A model generated the notes under the pieces. That model worked only from the letters and a program-made list of their open reading frames with translations. It ran no database searches and was not told the DNA's origin. A stretch of 44,734 nt of DNA, taken from Micromonospora sp. C31. GTDB taxonomy: Bacteria; Actinomycetota; Actinomycetes; Mycobacteriales; Micromonosporaceae. Position numbers and translations under genes: made by a program. Shown piece after piece: positions 41,277 to 44,734 of this stretch (position 1 is its first letter; the number at the start of each line of letters is the position of its first letter). The stretch spans positions 1 to 44,734 of the forward strand of contig NZ_JAGPXN010000030.1 of the NCBI RefSeq assembly GCF_018070575.1, written 5' to 3'.

Positions 41277-42278
41277 GTGGCGCTGATCTACGCGTTTCAG
41301 GTTGAGGACGGCAGCTGGCACGGCGACTCCGGCAGGACTTATCGGGGTATGGGACCGGCGACGTACGCGACATTGACATTTCGTCCGGGGCCTGACGATC
41401 CAGGGGCCGACAGTCCCTTCGCCGGTCAAACGCTGCGCGTCGCGGTGGCGAGCATCGACGAACGGGTGGCCGGCGAGGTTGCCTACCGGCTCGATGACGG
41501 CACGGTTCACTACGGTACCGACACGGTCGACGAGCTGCTGTTCGGTCTCGACCTGCACCGGCTGCCGATCAGCTCCTGGCCGCCGGCTGCTCACGATCCG
41601 ACACCGACTGTTCCCGCCATGCCAGTGGCCAAGACTCCGGCGCATCCCGTGGTGCTGTCGTGGCAGGTCAGCGACGCCGGTCGGCACTACACCCTGACTC
41701 TCACCACGGGCGTGGACGGCCCGATCGTCGAGGTGCTCGGCGCCGACAACAATGGCCAACTCGTCGCCGAGTTCGCCGGGTATCTGCCGGGCGGCGACCT
41801 GTCGCTGGTGGCGCGAGTGTTCCTCGCCGCGGTGGCGAACCCCGGCGCCGTGCCGGTCCCGTCGCCTCGACGTTCTCGGTCCTGGTCCGAGCAGGAGAGC
41901 ACATACGTGGCCAGCCGGCACCGCGACGGAGCCGATGCCGAGACGATCGCCGTCGAACTCGGGCGGACCGCCAACAGCATCCGGTACAAGCTGCATGCCC
42001 TGGGCCTGGGCCCATTTCCCGGGACGAATACCAGCCGGCCGCCGGCACCGCCTCGGACACCCGCGTACACGATGGAAGACCTGCGGCAAGTCCATCCCAA
42101 CTCACACAAGCCGTGGGAACCCGCCGACGACGAACGCCTCGCCCGCCGCGCTGCCGAGGGCGCCAGCGTCTCCGAGTTGATGGAGGAATTCGGACGTAAC
42201 CACGGCGCGATCACCTCCCGCCTGGCACGAGTGCAGCCCTCCGCCACCCTCAGTAGCCCGCCGGCAGCCGCTTCCTGA
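41277..42278 (+). CDS. Unknown protein with two C-terminal helix-turn-helix (SANT/Myb-like) segments
   Basis: The 333-aa protein from GTG 41277 starts MALIYAFQVEDGSWHGDSGR. Its N-terminal half is beta-rich with repeated patterns (ATYATLTFRPGPDDPG, VAYRLDDGTVHYGTDTVDEL, VLGADNNGQLVAEFAGYLPG). The C-terminal part has two related helical units, RSWSEQESTYVASRHRDGAD plus AETIAVELGRTANSIRYKLH (~199-241), and KPWEPADDERLARRAAEGAS plus VSELMEEFGRNHGAITSRLA (~278-317). They resemble SANT/Myb- or sigma-r4-like DNA-binding helices with a Trp near each start. A DNA-binding regulator or sensor is likely, but the family is unknown to me. It sits alone between insertion sequences. Confidence 0.7.
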   Translation: MALIYAFQVEDGSWHGDSGRTYRGMGPATYATLTFRPGPDDPGADSPFAGQTLRVAVASIDERVAGEVAYRLDDGTVHYGTDTVDELLFGLDLHRLPISSWPPAAHDPTPTVPAMPVAKTPAHPVVLSWQVSDAGRHYTLTLTTGVDGPIVEVLGADNNGQLVAEFAGYLPGGDLSLVARVFLAAVANPGAVPVPSPRRSRSWSEQESTYVASRHRDGADAETIAVELGRTANSIRYKLHALGLGPFPGTNTSRPPAPPRTPAYTMEDLRQVHPNSHKPWEPADDERLARRAAEGASVSELMEEFGRNHGAITSRLARVQPSATLSSPPAAAS

Positions 42279-42501
42279 GCGACAGCGGTCGCTGGCGGCG
42301 TGCAACTTGTCGACGTCAGGCGCCACTGGCAGACACATAGGCCAAGCCAAGGCCGAGCGATTTCCGTTCACTGCCGACGGAGTGCGAATTCCACTCGAAT
42401 CTGGGCATGTCGCTCCGGCCGGCGCTGGCTGCTTGGAACTAGCGTGGCGATGGTTAGATCGCCTACTCGGCCACTGACCGAGAATACTCTAGGGTGGTGC
42501 T

Positions 42502-43542
42502 GTGAAGGCGCTGGACTGGTTTCCTAATGCACTGCACCCGGTAGCGATGCGCTTAGCGCGCGCAGATCAGCTCGCTTTCGAGCTGGCTGAGGTCGCGCTG
42601 GCCTGGTCGCGGGGACCGGACAGCGAGGGTCCGCTGACGCTGAGGCAGGTGGAGCGGACGCCAGGTTATCTGGACGTTGAGGTAGCTACGATCAGGCCAG
42701 TGCCGCCCGTCGCCGCCATGCTGTTCAGCGAGGCCATTCACCACCTCCGGTCGGCGATCGACAACGTGGTGTTCCACTTGGTGCAGGAAAGCCGCACTGA
42801 GCCGCTGACTGACTCGCAGGCTCGGGCCGTGAGCATGCTGGTTTACGAGGACCCAGAGGCGTTTGAGGGCAAGGTAAAGCGCCTTGTGAGGCAGGGCCTC
42901 ACCGAGTTCGCGCCTGACGCTACCTTGGGCGGGCGCATCTCAGCGCTCCAGCCCTTTGCCGACGAGGCGTTCGTTCCGGCAATCCCGCTGGCCTTGTTTA
43001 TGTTGATGGGTGGTACAGATCCGGCCATCGAGCATCCGCTGGTGCTGCTTCGTGACTACTCGAACGAGGACAAGCACCGCACCATTCGCCTTGCGGCTGG
43101 CCGGACGTTGGTTCAACGGCCAGACGACATGCCGCGGAGTAGGCAACTCGGCATGAGGCATATTGAGGTCGGCGCCGTCCTTGAGGTCGTCCAGAAGGGC
43201 GTGCCCACTCCTGTGGACACCTCGCCTGCGCTTCATGTTCAGCGCCCAGGCGGTGGTGTCTGGGTCAGCCCTAGTTACGAACTTGATTGCCTCTGGCTGC
43301 ACGTCGTCGACGTCGTGTTGCCCACGTTGATTACCGGCATGGCCCTTCCGGGGGGCCTGCCTGCACACGTGGATTTGAGTGACACCGGGGCGTTGCTGGA
43401 TGAACGCCTACGGCAGGGCGGGGCGATGCGGGCCCATGACCGTGCCGGCGAGTTGTCGAGGAAAGCGTACTGGGAGGCGATGAGTCGGGGCCGAAAGGTC
43501 CCGCCAATAGTGGCACAGTCCGGCATGGAGCAGGCCGGGTAA
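42502..43542 (+). CDS. Unknown 346-aa protein with an N-terminal helical HxxR-type segment
   Basis: GTG 42502 is preceded by GGTGGTG and by a TACTCT that could be a -10 box, giving a very short leader. It reads MKALDWFPNALHPVAMRLAR and continues with helical segments (RADQLAFELAEVALAWSRGP; MLFSEAIHHLRSAIDNVVFH), then LLRDYSNEDKHRTIRLAAGR. The HHLRSAIDN...H helix and the later NEDKHR are features I associate with a widespread family of uncharacterised helical proteins of phages and islands. No catalytic role can be assigned. It lies upstream of an IS5-like element and is transcribed towards it. Confidence 0.65.
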   Translation: MKALDWFPNALHPVAMRLARADQLAFELAEVALAWSRGPDSEGPLTLRQVERTPGYLDVEVATIRPVPPVAAMLFSEAIHHLRSAIDNVVFHLVQESRTEPLTDSQARAVSMLVYEDPEAFEGKVKRLVRQGLTEFAPDATLGGRISALQPFADEAFVPAIPLALFMLMGGTDPAIEHPLVLLRDYSNEDKHRTIRLAAGRTLVQRPDDMPRSRQLGMRHIEVGAVLEVVQKGVPTPVDTSPALHVQRPGGGVWVSPSYELDCLWLHVVDVVLPTLITGMALPGGLPAHVDLSDTGALLDERLRQGGAMRAHDRAGELSRKAYWEAMSRGRKVPPIVAQSGMEQAG

Positions 43543-43585
43543 GGAGGCCGCCTAATCTTTTCCGGGCCCAGATTTCCCGTGCCTA

Positions 43586-44463
43586 AGGGACGTCTCGTAA
43601 CCCAGTGAAGGCGTTGCCTGGGACGGGGTCGGCGGTCAGCCGGCGAGGATGATGTTGTGGAGGTTGGCGATGCCGGAAGCGGCATCGGCCAATGTGTGGG
43701 CGGCGCGACGGTAGTCGCGCAGGATCTTGAAGCACTTCATCCTGGCCAGGGCGTGTTCGACGCCTGCTCGGACGGTGCGGTGTTCGACGTTGAGGGCTTC
43801 CTTCCAGTCCGCAAGGTCACTGCCGTCGGCGGGCTTGCGGTACGGCATGATCACCTCGGGGTTGCCTCGGTAGCCGCCGTCGGCCATCGCCGGTCGCCCG
43901 TGCAGCTTCTCCTGGATGCCCGAGGTGCGGTAGACGATCGTGTCGTTGCGGTTGCCGGGCTGCGGGTCGCCGACGGCGATGACCAGGCGGGTGCTGGCGT
44001 CGATGGCGACCTGCAGGTTCGTGGAGTACCGGTAGTTCTTGCTGCGGGCGGCCAGGCGGTGATCGCGGGTGGGGATCAGAGTCCCGTCGACGATGGCGAT
44101 CTGCGCGACCGGCCGCTTACGCACTGGCGCCAGGGCCAGTAGCGGCGCGAGGGTGTCGATGACCCGGTGCGCCGCGGAGTGCGACACCCCGAACAGCGGG
44201 CCGATCTGGCGCATCGTCAGGTTCGTACGCCAGTAGGCGGCGACCAGCAACACCCGATCCGGGAGGTCGAGGGCCCACTGCCGGCCCGGCCGGCCGTCGG
44301 CGATGCCGTCACCGCCGCGCTCCGCGACCAGCCGGACCAGCCTGCGGAACTGGACGGGCTGCAGTCCGGTGAACGGAAAGATCCACTCCGGACGCGCTGC
44401 CGAGATCACCTGCACCCCACCATGATCCAGGATGGACGCGACACCCAGTTACGAGACGTCCCT
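43586..44463 (-). mobile_element. IS5-family-like insertion sequence, complete (878 bp)
   Basis: The terminal inverted repeats AGGGACGTCTCGTAAC (43586-43601) and GTTACGAGACGTCCCT (44448-44463) are perfect over 16 bases, flanked by CTA on the left and TAG on the right, consistent with a TA duplication. The element contains one full transposase gene on the minus strand. The third copy of the same end at 44611 shows that this element family is multicopy here. Confidence 0.88.
43636..44415 (-). CDS. IS5-family-like DDE transposase
   Basis: The 259-aa protein from GTG 44415 (MQVISAARPEWIFPFTGLQP) has an N-terminal HTH (LTMRQIGPLFGVSHSAAHRV). The DDE catalytic residues follow: QIAIVDGTLIPTR (first Asp), PAMADGGYRGNPEVIMPY (second Asp) and RTVRAGVEHALARMKCFKIL (Glu). 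Length and motifs agree with the short IS5-group transposases of actinomycetes. The frame is intact, so it should be active. It is flanked by the inverted repeats given for the element. Confidence 0.9.
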   Translation of the reverse strand: MQVISAARPEWIFPFTGLQPVQFRRLVRLVAERGGDGIADGRPGRQWALDLPDRVLLVAAYWRTNLTMRQIGPLFGVSHSAAHRVIDTLAPLLALAPVRKRPVAQIAIVDGTLIPTRDHRLAARSKNYRYSTNLQVAIDASTRLVIAVGDPQPGNRNDTIVYRTSGIQEKLHGRPAMADGGYRGNPEVIMPYRKPADGSDLADWKEALNVEHRTVRAGVEHALARMKCFKILRDYRRAAHTLADAASGIANLHNIILAG

Positions 44464-44610
44464 TAGTCTGTTATCAGCGCTAGTCAGCATGATGCGGATG
44501 GCCGGTAACACGGGCACAAATACGGAACGGGCCGGCAGGTTTTCGTAGCACCTTGACGCCGGGCCCTGATCACCTAGCAGCAGGCGATCCATGTCTAGGG
44601 TAGGAGTCTA

Positions 44611-44734
44611 AGGGACGTCTCGTAACCCTGGCGTCTGTCTGTTGAGGATGGTCGGGCAGGATGCCGGGGTGCAGGTGATCACCGTTGCCCGATCTGAGTG
44701 GATCTTTCCGTTCACCGGGTTGCAGCCCGCCCAG
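44611..44734 (+). mobile_element. Left end of a second, related IS5-like element (runs off the window)
   Basis: AGGGACGTCTCGTAAC at 44611-44626 repeats the inverted-repeat end of the neighbouring element, in the opposite overall orientation. A related transposase begins inside it. The two elements are separated by 147 bp. Everything beyond 44734 is outside the window. Confidence 0.85.
44669..44734 (+). CDS. IS5-like transposase, N-terminal fragment cut by the window edge
   Basis: The GTG at 44669 starts MQVITVARSEWIFPFTGLQP, differing from the neighbouring copy (MQVISAARPEWIFPFTGLQP) at only three of twenty residues. About 22 codons are visible before the window ends. It is a sister copy rather than an exact duplicate. 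Confidence 0.85.
   Translation, partial: MQVITVARSEWIFPFTGLQPAQ

Overview
The window is high-GC DNA with GTG starts, Shine-Dalgarno (SD) motifs and gene families typical of Actinomycetia. An XRE/TPR regulator, an APH-fold phosphotransferase, DUF6339-type, DUF4365-type and AbrB-like proteins fit a Streptomyces- or Micromonospora-like host; the genus is inference. Almost everything is accessory DNA: a defence island with mobile-element scars on its right side.

Layout. (1) 1-3811: a gene end, two or three small unknown genes on the minus strand, and an XRE/TPR regulator overlapping an APH-fold phosphotransferase. (2) 4518-24976: the core of the window, a compact 13-gene locus. A minus-strand operon with four-base overlaps encodes a Z1-type ATPase, a PD-(D/E)XK (DUF4420-like) nuclease, a GHKL ATPase, an unknown 296-aa protein and a DUF6339-like protein. 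Diverging from it is a cytosine-C5 methyltransferase fused to an endonuclease III-like helix-hairpin-helix/iron-sulfur domain. Facing that are a sigma-70 family factor, a Vsr endonuclease and a second, MutL/MORC-like GHKL ATPase. A final plus-strand operon, also with four-base overlaps, encodes a NERD-nuclease/SF1 helicase, DrmA, DrmB and a second SF1 helicase. (3) 25078-34473: further nuclease-like genes, namely a zinc-ribbon/HNH protein, a 142-aa gene behind two palindromes, a winged-helix/DUF6615-like nuclease, a broken Schlafen/AlbA_2 gene, a DUF4365-TPR protein, a HEPN-motif protein and an HNH protein with a small partner. (4) 34525-44734: mobile debris, including a truncated secreted-protein gene, the 3' half of a tRNA-Pro(GGG) gene with its terminator (an att site), a tyrosine integrase, an AbrB-like gene cut by a small inverted-repeat element, a CRISPR-like remnant, a frameshifted ISL3-type insertion sequence, two unknown genes, an intact IS5-type element and the start of a second copy.

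How the genes may work together (inference). The 4518-24976 locus combines two known designs. One is the GHKL-ATPase/Z1/nuclease/m5C-methyltransferase restriction system with Vsr. The other is the DISARM core drmA-drmB, here without the phospholipase-D protein DrmC and flanked by two SF1 helicases. The methyltransferase would mark self DNA, and Vsr plus the fused glycosylase-like domain could limit T:G damage from m5C deamination. The ATPases, helicases and nucleases would attack unmodified DNA. A dedicated sigma factor may control expression. This combined architecture, the methyltransferase fusion and the built-in sigma factor are the main candidates for something new. No database search could be run.
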